From: Pseudomonas atagonensis
GTDB lineage: Bacteria; Pseudomonadota; Gammaproteobacteria; Pseudomonadales; Pseudomonadaceae
Assembly (NCBI RefSeq): GCF_011369485.1
Contig: NZ_VXCA01000007.1
Location: 1 to 64,000, forward strand
Reading direction: 5' to 3'
Length of the DNA: 64,000 nucleotides
Made by a program: the position numbers and the translations under genes. Shown piece by piece: positions 19,051-28,279 of the stretch (its first letter is position 1; the number at the start of each line of letters is the position of its first letter). The notes below the pieces were generated by a model. That model saw only the letters and a list, made by a program, of their open reading frames with translations, was not told the origin of the DNA and did not search any database.

Positions 19051-19919
19051 GTGAAGTCGTACTCTCTGTTGAAAAACTGATGATGCACTTCGGTGGCATC
19101 AAGGCGCTGAGCGATGTCAGTCTGAAGGTCAAACGCAATTCGATCTTCGCGCTGATCGGCCCCAACGGCGCCGGCAAGACCACGGTGTTCAACTGCCTGA
19201 CCGGGTTCTACAAGGCCTCCGGGGGCAAGATCGAACTCAACGTGCGCGGTAAACAGACCAACGTCATCCAGTTGCTGGGTGAGTCGTTCAAACCGACCGA
19301 CTTCGTCTCGCCGAAAAGCTTCCTCAGCCGTCTGTATTACAAGATGTTCGGCGGTACTCACTTGGTGAATCGTGCAGGCCTGGCGCGCACGTTCCAGAAC
19401 ATTCGCCTGTTCAAGGAAATGTCGGTGCTGGAAAACCTGCTGGTGGCCCAGCACATGTGGGTCAACCGCAACATGCTGGCCGGCATCCTCAACACCAAAG
19501 GCTATCGCAAGGCCGAAAGCGATGCGCTGGACTGCGCGTTCTACTGGCTGGAAGTGGTGGATCTGGTGGACTGCGCCAACCGTCTCGCCGGTGAACTCTC
19601 GTACGGCCAGCAACGCCGGCTGGAGATCGCCCGGGCCATGTGCACGCGGCCGCAGATCATCTGCCTCGACGAACCGGCCGCCGGCCTCAACCCTCAGGAA
19701 ACCGAAGCGCTGAGCGCGATGATCCGGCTGCTGCGCGACGAGCACGATCTGACCGTGGTGCTGATCGAACACGACATGGGCATGGTAATGAGCATTTCCG
19801 ATCACATCGTGGTGCTTGACCACGGCATCGTCATTGCCGAAGGGGGACCTGAAGCGATCCGTAATGACCCGAAAGTGATTGCCGCCTACCTGGGCGCCGA
19901 CGAAGAGGAGCTGGTATGA
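19047..19919 (+). CDS. braF: Branched-chain amino acid ABC transporter ATP-binding protein (LivG type)
   Basis: A 290-residue ATPase with Walker A GPNGAGKT, signature LSYGQQRRLEIARAM, Walker B IICLDEPAAGLNP and switch histidine IEHDMGMVM. It is ~35 residues longer than the usual ~255-residue LivG/BraF. The extra segment, roughly residues 70-105 (around QLLGESFKPTDF and SRLYYKMFGG), lies before the Q-loop region RTFQNIRLF. It overlaps both neighbours by four bases and acts with BraG at the inner face of the membrane. Confidence 0.95.
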   Translation: MSEVVLSVEKLMMHFGGIKALSDVSLKVKRNSIFALIGPNGAGKTTVFNCLTGFYKASGGKIELNVRGKQTNVIQLLGESFKPTDFVSPKSFLSRLYYKMFGGTHLVNRAGLARTFQNIRLFKEMSVLENLLVAQHMWVNRNMLAGILNTKGYRKAESDALDCAFYWLEVVDLVDCANRLAGELSYGQQRRLEIARAMCTRPQIICLDEPAAGLNPQETEALSAMIRLLRDEHDLTVVLIEHDMGMVMSISDHIVVLDHGIVIAEGGPEAIRNDPKVIAAYLGADEEELV

Positions 19920-20632
19920 GCCAACCGATCCTCGAACTCAAAGACCTGGACGTGTTCTACGGGCCGATCCAGGCGCTCAAAGGTGTGTCACTGCAGATCA
20001 ATGAAGGGGAAACCGTCAGCCTGATCGGCTCCAACGGCGCAGGCAAGTCGACACTGTTGATGTCGATCTTCGGCCAGCCACGGGCGGCGGGCGGGCAGAT
20101 TCTCTATCAAGGGGTCGACATTACCCACAAGTCCTCGCACTACATCGCCTCGAACGGCATCGCGCAGTCACCGGAAGGGCGGCGGGTATTCCCTGACATG
20201 ACCGTCGAGGAAAACCTGCTGATGGGCACGATTCCGATTGGCGACAAGTACGCCAAGGAAGACATGCAGCGCATGTTCGAGCTTTTCCCAAGGCTCGAAG
20301 AGCGGCGTACCCAGCGGGCGATGACCATGTCTGGCGGCGAGCAGCAAATGCTCGCCATCGCCCGCGCGCTGATGAGTCGGCCCAAGCTGTTGCTGCTGGA
20401 TGAGCCGAGCTTGGGCTTGGCGCCGATCGTGGTGAAACAGATCTTCGCCACCCTGCGGGAGCTGGCGAAAACCGGCATGACCATCTTCCTCGTCGAGCAG
20501 AACGCCAACCATGCGTTGAAGCTGTCCGACCGGGCGTATGTGATGGTCAACGGCGAGATCCGCCTGACCGGCACCGGCAAGGAGTTGCTGGTGAACGAAG
20601 AGGTGCGCAACGCGTATCTGGGCGGGCACTGA
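19916..20632 (+). CDS. braG: Branched-chain amino acid ABC transporter ATP-binding protein (LivF type)
   Basis: A 238-residue ATPase with Walker A GSNGAGKST, signature TMSGGEQQMLAIARAL and Walker B LLLLDEPSLGLAP. It is the second nucleotide-binding subunit of the importer. Its ATG overlaps the braF stop (ATGA), and an intrinsic terminator lies 19 bases after its own stop, closing the operon. Confidence 0.95.
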   Translation: MSQPILELKDLDVFYGPIQALKGVSLQINEGETVSLIGSNGAGKSTLLMSIFGQPRAAGGQILYQGVDITHKSSHYIASNGIAQSPEGRRVFPDMTVEENLLMGTIPIGDKYAKEDMQRMFELFPRLEERRTQRAMTMSGGEQQMLAIARALMSRPKLLLLDEPSLGLAPIVVKQIFATLRELAKTGMTIFLVEQNANHALKLSDRAYVMVNGEIRLTGTGKELLVNEEVRNAYLGGH

Positions 20633-20651
20633 GAGTTCCACAGATACACAC

Positions 20652-20683
20652 AGCCCCGGCGACACAAGTCCCGGGGCTTTTTT
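20652..20683 (+). terminator. Intrinsic terminator of the bra operon
   Basis: AGCCCCGG pairs with CCGGGGCT across an 11-base loop, followed by TTTTTT. Confidence 0.88.
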
Positions 20684-20708
20684 ATATCTCCAGACCCTAC
20701 AAATTCCC

Positions 20709-20797
20709 TGTAAGAGCGAGCTTGCTCGAGAAAGCGGTCTATCAGTCGCCGTAGATGTTACGTGACACTCCGCTTTCGGAAGCAAGCCCCCTCCCAC
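20709..20797. repeat. REPIN-like inverted pair, diverged
   Basis: TGTAAGAGCGAGCTTGCTCGA on the left is imperfectly mirrored by CGGAAGCAAGCCCCCTCCCA on the right. It follows the bra terminator. Confidence 0.7.
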
Positions 20798-20883
20798 CCT
20801 TTTTTCTGCGCAGATCCTGCAATTGTGGAAAACAAATTCCGCTACCTGCCAAAGCGCGACATATAGACGCTGCAAATGGCTGT

Positions 20884-21310
20884 TTTTCCACAGTTTTGAC
20901 TTGTCCCCGTTTGCTGTGGAGCTGGCTGTGAATAACGTGGGAGTAGCTGGCTGCAGCCCTTTTGTGCCGTGGCTTACAGGGCTTTGATCGTTTTTTGAAC
21001 AGGCGTTTTTGCCGGGGCTGAAGGCGTTGTTGTCAACCTTTTTATATGGGCTGCGCTGCGGGCAATTCCATGTGAGCAGGCCTGTGGATAAGTCTGTGAT
21101 TAAACTCTGGAAAGACGCGGCCAGGTACCGTCGTTACTGGCCTCGCGCAATCATCGCGGTGACCGACCGATCGTGCAAAATGCCATGTCCCGCACATCTG
21201 CTACTTCAGGGTCAAGCAAAAAACTTTCTATTTACCCCGCAAAGCCTTGTGTGGCGCGGCTTTGCGCTTTTCGACTTGCCCCCGGAAACTGTGGAAGGTC
21301 CTGTGGATAA
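20884..21310. promoter_or_regulatory. Cluster of four DnaA-box nonamers in a long non-coding stretch
   Basis: Within 427 bases are four matches to the DnaA-box consensus TTWTNCACA: TTTTCCACA (20884-20892, + strand), TTATTCACA (20927-20935, - strand), and two perfect TTATCCACA (21083-21091 and 21302-21310, - strand). The whole gap between braG and the SDR gene (20633-21472) has no convincing gene. No dnaA, dnaN, rpmH or gidA neighbours are present, so this is not the usual chromosome origin. A DnaA-titration or DnaA-reactivation site, or DnaA-controlled transcription, are possible. Confidence 0.5.
21238..21271 (+). terminator. Orphan terminator-like hairpin in the non-coding stretch
   Basis: CGCAAAGCC (21238-21246) and GGCTTTGCG (21258-21266) form a perfect 9-bp stem with an 11-base loop, followed by CTTTT. 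No annotated gene ends here, so it may mark the 3' end of a small RNA transcribed rightwards from the 20.8-21.2 kb region. Confidence 0.5.
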
Positions 21311-21397
21311 CGTGCGCGCATGTGGCTACAGGCCACGCACCTCATAGCGTCGAGAGAATTGGTTGTTTTTTATACGGTTCACGGGTGTTGCCCGTGA

Positions 21398-22237
<840 letters not shown>

Positions 22238-22367
22238 TACGATTTTGCCCTCTTCGCCAGCCTGCTGGCGATGAGGGCAAAACGGCCAAAATCTGGCAGT
22301 AAGGTAGACTCACTCCTCAACAACCCCACCGCACCCCGCGGTTTTCAAGGTTTTTCGAGGAGTTCAA

Positions 22368-23273
22368 GTGAGTAACCGAGGTGAGCAGGCACTGCTCAAA
22401 CAATCGACCCTCCTGATGTTCGCGGTGTCGATCGCCGGGATCGTCACCGGTTTTATTTCTGGTTCGCAATCCATCCTGTTCGATGGTTTTTTCTCGTTGA
22501 TAGCAACGTTCATCAAAGTCCTGATGCTGATCACCGCCAGGCTGATTGCCAAGGAAAGCAATCACCGCTTCCAGTTCGGTTTCTGGCATCTGGAGCCCAT
22601 GGTGTTGTTGATCGAAGGCAGTTTCCTGCTGTTGATCGCCATCTATGCGTTTCTCAACGGTGTGTTCGGCATCATTAACGGTGGCCGCGAGATCGAGTTG
22701 GGGCTGGTGATCGTCTATGCGGCGGTGTTTACCGTCGTCGAGTTCGCCTATTTCTTCTACGTGCGCCGACGCAATCGCAAGCTCAAGTCCAGCCTGATCC
22801 AATTCGACAACATCAGTTGGCTGGTGGACGCGATGTTGTCGGTCGGTCTGTTGATCAGTTTTCTCGCGGCGTTGCTGCTCAAGTCCCAGGGTTATGGAGA
22901 ATGGGCGAAGTTTGTCGACCCGTTGATCCTGATCGTGCTGGCCCTGACCATGCTGCCGCCGGCCTTCAAAATCCTCGGCCCGGCGCTACGCGACGTGCTC
23001 GGTATTGCGCCGGACACGCTGGATGACCAGGTGCGACAAGTGATGGAGGCGGCGAAGGTCGAGCATGGTTTCGACGACTACGTGTCCTACGTGCAGAAGC
23101 ATGGGCGGGCACGGTTTATCGAGATTCACGTGGTGTTGCCGGCGGATTACGCGCTGAGCAGCGTCGGGCAACTGGATACGCTGCGTGAGGAGATTTCGGC
23201 GAAGCTGGGCAAGCCGGATGCGGCGCGCTGGTTGACCATCAGCTTCACGGGCGACAAGAAGTGGATCGCTTGA
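22368..23273 (+). CDS. Cation diffusion facilitator-family transporter with atypical metal site
   Basis: A 301-residue protein with about six membrane segments and a C-terminal cytoplasmic domain (~210-301), as in CDF exporters of Zn, Fe or Mn. The transport site differs from the canonical TM2 DxxxD and TM5 HxxxD: here the aligned positions read Asp39-x3-Ser43 (FDGFFSL) and Ser150-x3-Asp154 (SWLVD). Two of four expected ligands are thus missing, so metal specificity or even transport cannot be assumed. The start follows GAGG and is preceded by 130 bases without a gene. Confidence 0.85.
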   Translation: MSNRGEQALLKQSTLLMFAVSIAGIVTGFISGSQSILFDGFFSLIATFIKVLMLITARLIAKESNHRFQFGFWHLEPMVLLIEGSFLLLIAIYAFLNGVFGIINGGREIELGLVIVYAAVFTVVEFAYFFYVRRRNRKLKSSLIQFDNISWLVDAMLSVGLLISFLAALLLKSQGYGEWAKFVDPLILIVLALTMLPPAFKILGPALRDVLGIAPDTLDDQVRQVMEAAKVEHGFDDYVSYVQKHGRARFIEIHVVLPADYALSSVGQLDTLREEISAKLGKPDAARWLTISFTGDKKWIA

Positions 23274-23321
23274 TGTAACCCGGATTTCTGCTCAGAACAT
23301 GGCTTTGAGATGGGGATTTAT

Positions 23322-23415
23322 TGTGGCGAGGGGATTTATCCCCGCAGGGGCGCGAAGCGACCCTGAAAAGAGTGGGGCCGCTGCGCAGCCCGACGGGGAT
23401 AAATCCCCTCGCCAC
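23322..23415. repeat. GTGGCGAGGGGATT-type inverted repeat element
   Basis: TGTGGCGAGGGGATTTATCC is mirrored by GGATAAATCCCCTCGCCACA, with GGGGCGCGAAGCGACCC and GCCGCTGCGCAGCCC submotifs inside. Second copy of the family first seen at 10966. It separates the convergent CDF and AGE genes. Confidence 0.9.
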
Positions 23416-23456
23416 ATGAGATCTCTTCACCAGAGAAGATCTCCTTTGCCATTAGA

Positions 23457-24590
23457 TCAGCGCAGGTATTCGGTAAGACCGCTGTAGCACGTCGCCAAGT
23501 GATACGGCGTCGTCGATGGCATGTCCTTGCGGCTGACTTCACCCTGTTCATCACGGCATTCATGCCAGCCACCGGCATGCAGGAAGCGCTGCTGCAACGC
23601 CTGTAATTGGCGCAACACCACGGCTTCGCTGTCCGGGCGCAACGTCAGGGCGCGCAGGTATTCAGCCTGTGCCCAGATCCGTTGAGTCGAATCTTTAGGC
23701 CGACCCTGCGTCTCCAGATCGAGCATCGCCCGCACGGCGCCGCAGGTCTGCACCACGCCGTATTGCTCGGTGAAGGCAAACGCCCGATCCAGCGCTGCGT
23801 GCAGCTTCGAGCCGCGCAGCAGTGGCGACGCTTCGAGAAGGAAATACCATTCGAACTGGTGCCCCGGCTCGTACCAGTTATCCACAGCTCCCAGCGGCTT
23901 CTCCATCAACACGCCATGTTGCGGGTCGACGAAGTGCTTGTGCATGGCTGTGCATAACTCGATCAGCATCTTCTTGGTCGCGGCATCTTCGCGCACGGAA
24001 AGCGTGGCGAGAAACGCTTCGGCCAAGTGCATCAGCGGGTTTTGCAGCGGGCCGGTTTGCAGGGTGATCCAGTCGCGTTCAAGGCAGGCTTCGTACAAGC
24101 CATCGCCGGTGGCAAAACGGCGGCCGATGATTTCCAAAGCGGCGTTGAGCGTCGACTCCACCAGCGGCTCACGGGACTTGGCCCAGTAATGCGCGCAGGC
24201 GAACAGGATGAAGGCGTGGGTGTAGAGATCTTTACGTTGATCCAGCGGTTTGCCCTGTGCATCGATGCTGTAGAACCAGCCGCCGTGCTCGGCATCATGG
24301 AAGTGGCGTTGCAGGGAGCGGAACAGCGCCGCTGCGCGTTCCTCGGCGTTATCCACAACCCCGATCAGGCTGGAAAAAAGATACAGCTGCCGTGCGCAGG
24401 CCATCGCCCGATAGCGTTGCGGTGGCAGCGGCTGGTGTGCGGCGTCCAGCGCCTCGTAAGGCAGTGCCATCTCGGCATTCCAGCCCGGGCCTTGCCAGAG
24501 CGGCACGATCACGTTCAGAAAGTGCTGATGCACAGCGCTGAACAGGGTGGTCAATTCAGGCAGGGAGGTGGAGCGGGAAGCGTGGGGCAT
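23457..24590 (-). CDS. AGE-family sugar epimerase/isomerase (mannose isomerase-like)
   Basis: A 377-residue (alpha/alpha)6-barrel protein of the N-acylglucosamine 2-epimerase family. The conserved histidines are present: His125 (KDLYTHAFILFA), His188 (NPLMHLAEAFL), His244 (EPGHQFEWYFLL) and His364 (TTPYHLATCYS). This set is that of aldose-ketose isomerases such as YihS and mannose isomerase. The substrate cannot be deduced; no sugar operon is adjacent. The coding strand happens to contain two perfect DnaA-box sequences (near 23879 and 24348). Confidence 0.9.
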   Translation of the reverse strand: MPHASRSTSLPELTTLFSAVHQHFLNVIVPLWQGPGWNAEMALPYEALDAAHQPLPPQRYRAMACARQLYLFSSLIGVVDNAEERAAALFRSLQRHFHDAEHGGWFYSIDAQGKPLDQRKDLYTHAFILFACAHYWAKSREPLVESTLNAALEIIGRRFATGDGLYEACLERDWITLQTGPLQNPLMHLAEAFLATLSVREDAATKKMLIELCTAMHKHFVDPQHGVLMEKPLGAVDNWYEPGHQFEWYFLLEASPLLRGSKLHAALDRAFAFTEQYGVVQTCGAVRAMLDLETQGRPKDSTQRIWAQAEYLRALTLRPDSEAVVLRQLQALQQRFLHAGGWHECRDEQGEVSRKDMPSTTPYHLATCYSGLTEYLR

Positions 24591-24671
24591 GGGCGGACGT
24601 CGTCACGGCTGGGGCGATAGCGCGACATGGTAGCAGAGAGCACTGCTCGAGAGAGACGGTGTCTGTCAGGC

Positions 24672-24764
24672 CGCCTTCGCGAGCAAGTCAGCTCCCACCA
24701 TTCGAACCGTTTCTTACAGGAGAAACACGGTCAAAAGTGGGAGCGGGCTTGCTCGCGAAGAGGC
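24672..24764. repeat. REPIN-like inverted pair (GTGGGAGCGGGCTTGCTCGCGA family)
   Basis: Left arm CTTCGCGAGCAAGTCAGCTC, right arm GTGGGAGCGGGCTTGCTCGC, about 37 bases apart, between the AGE gene start and the hupE gene end. Confidence 0.82.
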
Positions 24765-24782
24765 CGGTTCAGGCAATAAAGA

Positions 24783-25355
24783 TCAGCCTGCCAGTAACCA
24801 TGCGCCAGTCACCGCCGAAGCGGCGCCGGCCAGTCGCACCAGTGGCGCAGCAGCCTGAGGCAGAACGCGAACCACCGCGTAACCCGCGGCATGCAGGGCC
24901 GCAGTCGCGCCGACGAAACCGGCGGCATACGCCCACGGGCTGGTCATGTCCGGCAATTCAAGTCCATGCGCCACTCCATGGAACAGCGCAAACACCGCCG
25001 TCGCCGCCACCGCCATCACCAGCGGCGGACGTACTGCCAACGCAACCGCCAGACCCAGCGCCAGTACCGACGCGGCAATCCCGCTTTCCAGCGCCGGCAG
25101 TTCCAGCCCTTCAAAACCGAGCATGCCGCCAATCAGCATGGTGCCGACAAACGTGCACGGCAGCGCCCAACGTGCCGCGCCTTGTTGCTGCGCCGCCCAC
25201 AAGCCAACAGCCACCATCGCCAGCAAATGGTCGAGACCGCCGATCGGGTGGCTGATGCCGGCGATCAGGCCCGAGTCGCCATGCCCCGGGTGAGCAAAGG
25301 CCAATGCTGGGGTGAGCAGCAGCGCGACGGCGCCGAGAATACGTTTGAGTGTCAT
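24783..25355 (-). CDS. ureJ: HupE/UreJ-family nickel transport protein
   Basis: A 190-residue membrane protein with a cleavable-looking signal (ending ALAFA), then the metal motif HPGHGD and the family signature SHPIGGLDHLLAMVAVGLWA. About six membrane segments follow, with a second histidine motif FHGVAHG. Members move nickel or assist its uptake for urease or hydrogenase. It is the last gene of ureE-ureF-ureG-ureJ, which supports a urease role. Confidence 0.93.
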   Translation of the reverse strand: MTLKRILGAVALLLTPALAFAHPGHGDSGLIAGISHPIGGLDHLLAMVAVGLWAAQQQGAARWALPCTFVGTMLIGGMLGFEGLELPALESGIAASVLALGLAVALAVRPPLVMAVAATAVFALFHGVAHGLELPDMTSPWAYAAGFVGATAALHAAGYAVVRVLPQAAAPLVRLAGAASAVTGAWLLAG

Positions 25356-25382
25356 GAATAAGCTTCCTTGTTGAAAAATGAA

Positions 25383-25997
<615 letters not shown>

Positions 25998-26008
25998 GCT
26001 GGTTTCTC

Positions 26009-26683
26009 CTAAGAGCGGAAGAGGCGGCTGTACTGGCGCTCATGGGCCATGCACGCCAGGGACAGGCCGAACGCGGCGCTGCCGATGTGTTGGGGATTGA
26101 TTCGGGTCGCGTCCTGCTGCGCCTGTTGCAGCAGTGGCAGCAGTTCGCTGGTCAGGCGCTGCGCGGCTTGCTGGCCCAGCGGCAAGGTTTTCATCAAGAC
26201 CGCGAGCTGGTTTTCCAGCCAGCTCCACAGCCACGCGGCAAGGGCATCCTGCGGGCTGATCCCCCAGGCGCGTGCGGCCAGTGCCCAGCCCAACGCGAGG
26301 TGCGGTTCGCCGCACTGCACGAGAAAGTCCCGGGCCGGGGGATCGAGTTCAGGCAAGCCGTTGAGCAACTGCTGCAACGAATAGCCCATCTGCCGGCTCT
26401 CAAGATGCAACTCGCGGGTTTCGCGGCTGGCACGGTGGGTTTCGCAGATCTGCAGCAGCTCGCTCCAGTGTTCATCCGCAGCCGCTTGGCAATGGGCGAG
26501 CAGCAACGGTGCTTCGAAGCGCGCGAGGTTGAGCAGCAACTGATCGCTGATCCAGCGGCGGGCACTGTCCGGGTTGTTTACCCGGCCGTTCTCCACGGCC
26601 ATTTCCAGACCTTGCGAATAGCTGTAGCCGCCAATCGGCAATTGCGGACTGGCCAGGCGCAGCAGCGCCCAGGCCGGGTTCAC
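26009..26683 (-). CDS. ureF: Urease accessory protein UreF
   Basis: A 224-residue all-helical protein with the family N-terminus [20 protein letters not shown]. UreF forms the UreD-UreF-UreG activation complex and gates GTP hydrolysis. The start is GTG at 26683, whose first bases overlap the ureE stop (GTGA), implying translational coupling. Confidence 0.96.
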   Translation of the reverse strand: MNPAWALLRLASPQLPIGGYSYSQGLEMAVENGRVNNPDSARRWISDQLLLNLARFEAPLLLAHCQAAADEHWSELLQICETHRASRETRELHLESRQMGYSLQQLLNGLPELDPPARDFLVQCGEPHLALGWALAARAWGISPQDALAAWLWSWLENQLAVLMKTLPLGQQAAQRLTSELLPLLQQAQQDATRINPQHIGSAAFGLSLACMAHERQYSRLFRS

Positions 26684-27180
26684 AGGCGGACGCCGAACTG
26701 ATGCAGTTTCGGCGCGTAGTTGAAGTCTTCGTCGCCGTGTCGCGAATGGTGATGGCCGCCGCCGTAGGCGCCGTGCTCGGGCTGGAACGGTGCTTCGATG
26801 GCTTCGACCTGCGCACCCAGTTGCTCGAGCATGGCCTTGAGCACGTAATCGTCCAGCAAACGCAGCCAGCCATCGCCGACTTGCAGGGCGACGTGACGGT
26901 TACCGAGGTGGTAGGCGGCACGGGTCAGTTCAAAGGCATTGGCACAGGTGACGTGCAGCAATTGCTCGGGACGGGCGCAGATGCGGACGACGCGGCCGTC
27001 TTCGGCTTGCAGGCATTCACCGTCAGACAGTGGCGGCTGACCGCGCTCCAAAAACAACCCGACGTCTTCGCCCTCGGCACTGAAACAGCGCAAACGGCTT
27101 TTACTGCGGGCTTCGAAAGTCAGGTGCAACTCGGCGGCCCAGACGGGTTGAGGGTCGATTCTTCGATGAATCACCAGCAT
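26680..27180 (-). CDS. ureE: Urease nickel metallochaperone UreE
   Basis: A 166-residue protein with the peptide-binding N-domain and the nickel-binding C-domain (conserved His96 in LGNRHVAL). A C-terminal histidine cluster GGGHHHSRHGDED (141-152) provides additional nickel storage. It starts the accessory operon; the matching catalytic genes are ~20 kb away. The 27181-27477 gap before it holds a repeat element and no gene. Confidence 0.97.
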   Translation of the reverse strand: MLVIHRRIDPQPVWAAELHLTFEARSKSRLRCFSAEGEDVGLFLERGQPPLSDGECLQAEDGRVVRICARPEQLLHVTCANAFELTRAAYHLGNRHVALQVGDGWLRLLDDYVLKAMLEQLGAQVEAIEAPFQPEHGAYGGGHHHSRHGDEDFNYAPKLHQFGVRL

Positions 27181-27361
27181 GGGGAAAGCTTCCAGCAGTG
27201 GACAATACTCAGGCTAGAGCAAGGGGCTTGCCAATCGGACGAGATGTAGGAAATCCCTGTCGGAGCGTAGTGGATGTTTCAAGATGTTGCAGGATTCTGA
27301 GAGGTTTTGGTGCGTGAAACTTTTTACATGCACCAATTTGTTGCGGCGAGGGTGAGTCAAT

Positions 27362-27449
27362 TGTGGGAGGGGCTTGCTCCCGAATGCTGTGTGTCAGTCA
27401 GGCATGTTTTGAATGACGCACAGCATTCGGGAGCAAGCCCCCTCCCACA
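27362..27449. repeat. REPIN-like inverted pair (GTGGGAGGGGCTTGCTCCCGAA family)
   Basis: TGTGGGAGGGGCTTGCTCCC is mirrored by GGGAGCAAGCCCCCTCCCACA, with inner arms CGAATGCTGTG and CACAGCATTCG. This core (CTTGCTCCCGAA) differs from the majority family here. It lies between desT and ureE. Confidence 0.9.
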
Positions 27450-27477
27450 GGTTTTTCGGTGACTTGAAGAGAAGGTA

Positions 27478-28110
27478 TCACTCGGTACTGCCCAGCCCTT
27501 GCCAGTGCTTGAGGCCGATAAAGATAAAGCGCAGTTGTTGAGTGATCTTCGCTTGTGGCGTCAGATGTTCCGGCAGTGCTTCAGCCGGAGGGTCGATGAT
27601 GTCGGGCAGGGTGGCAAACACCGATTTGACGATCAGGTCGGCCATCACGCTCAGGCCTGCCGCGTCCAGATGCTGCAGCTTGGGCATTAGCGTCAGGTCT
27701 GCGGCGAGGTCGGCGCTGATGTTCTCGCGCAGACGCCCGATTGCCTGACGTACTGGGAGCGAGCCGCCATATTGTTCGCGCGCGAGAAACAGGAATTGCG
27801 AACGGTTGGCGCTGACCACATCGAGAAAGATCCGCACTGACGCATCGATAATACCGCCCATGACGAATTCGTTGTGGCGCACCAAGCGGATGGTTTCGCG
27901 GAAGGTTTGACCGACTTCGCTGACCAGCACCAGCCCCAGTTCGTCCATGTCGGCGAAATGCCGGTAGAAACCGGTGGGCACGATGCCGGCGGTTTTCGTC
28001 ACTTCACGCAGGCTCAGGCTGCCGAATCCTCGGCCGCTTTCCATCAAGTGGCGGGCAGCGTCCATGAGGGCGTTGCGGGTCTGTTGTTTCTGTTCGGCGC
28101 GGGGCAGCAT
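27478..28110 (-). CDS. desT: TetR-family regulator, DesT/FabR-like
   Basis: A 210-residue regulator with the helix-turn-helix LSLREVTKTAGIVPTGFYRH near residue 32. The N-terminal sequence (FGSLSLREV, GFYRHFADMDELGL) closely follows E. coli FabR and Pseudomonas DesT, which sense the acyl-CoA saturation ratio and control unsaturated fatty acid synthesis. Location next to ureE matches the place I recall for desT in P. aeruginosa. There, desT is divergent from desC-desB; here no desaturase genes flank it, so its target must be elsewhere or include fab genes. Symbol assigned on similarity and context. Confidence 0.78.
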   Translation of the reverse strand: MLPRAEQKQQTRNALMDAARHLMESGRGFGSLSLREVTKTAGIVPTGFYRHFADMDELGLVLVSEVGQTFRETIRLVRHNEFVMGGIIDASVRIFLDVVSANRSQFLFLAREQYGGSLPVRQAIGRLRENISADLAADLTLMPKLQHLDAAGLSVMADLIVKSVFATLPDIIDPPAEALPEHLTPQAKITQQLRFIFIGLKHWQGLGSTE

Positions 28111-28232
28111 CGCAAGGGTGTGTTCTTAGGCAAGACAAGCGCCGCACTCTAGCAAATCGGCTTTGTCGGCGTCGAACGGCAGCGGGGATTAGGGGGAAAT
28201 TGACTTGCAGGGTTTGCGTGGCTGGAAAAGTC

Positions 28233-28264
28233 AAAAGCCCAATCCGGTGATTGGGCTTTTTTTC
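28233..28264 (-). terminator. Intrinsic terminator for the modular repeat protein gene
   Basis: AAAAGCCCAATC and GATTGGGCTTTT pair across a 6-base loop and are flanked by A- and T-runs on both sides. It lies 15 bases beyond the stop of the leftward gene at 28280 and could also act rightwards. Confidence 0.85.
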
Positions 28265-28279
28265 CAGGCCGCCATGGGC

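Noticed and set aside
20884..21310. Chromosome replication origin (oriC)
   Set aside because: None of the usual neighbours (dnaA, dnaN, rpmH, gidA) and no AT-rich unwinding tract beside the boxes.
23878..24357. Two further TTATCCACA sequences
   Set aside because: They lie inside the AGE-family gene in conserved coding context; too sparse to join the intergenic DnaA-box cluster with confidence. A third at about 43872 is likewise inside the YegD-like gene.
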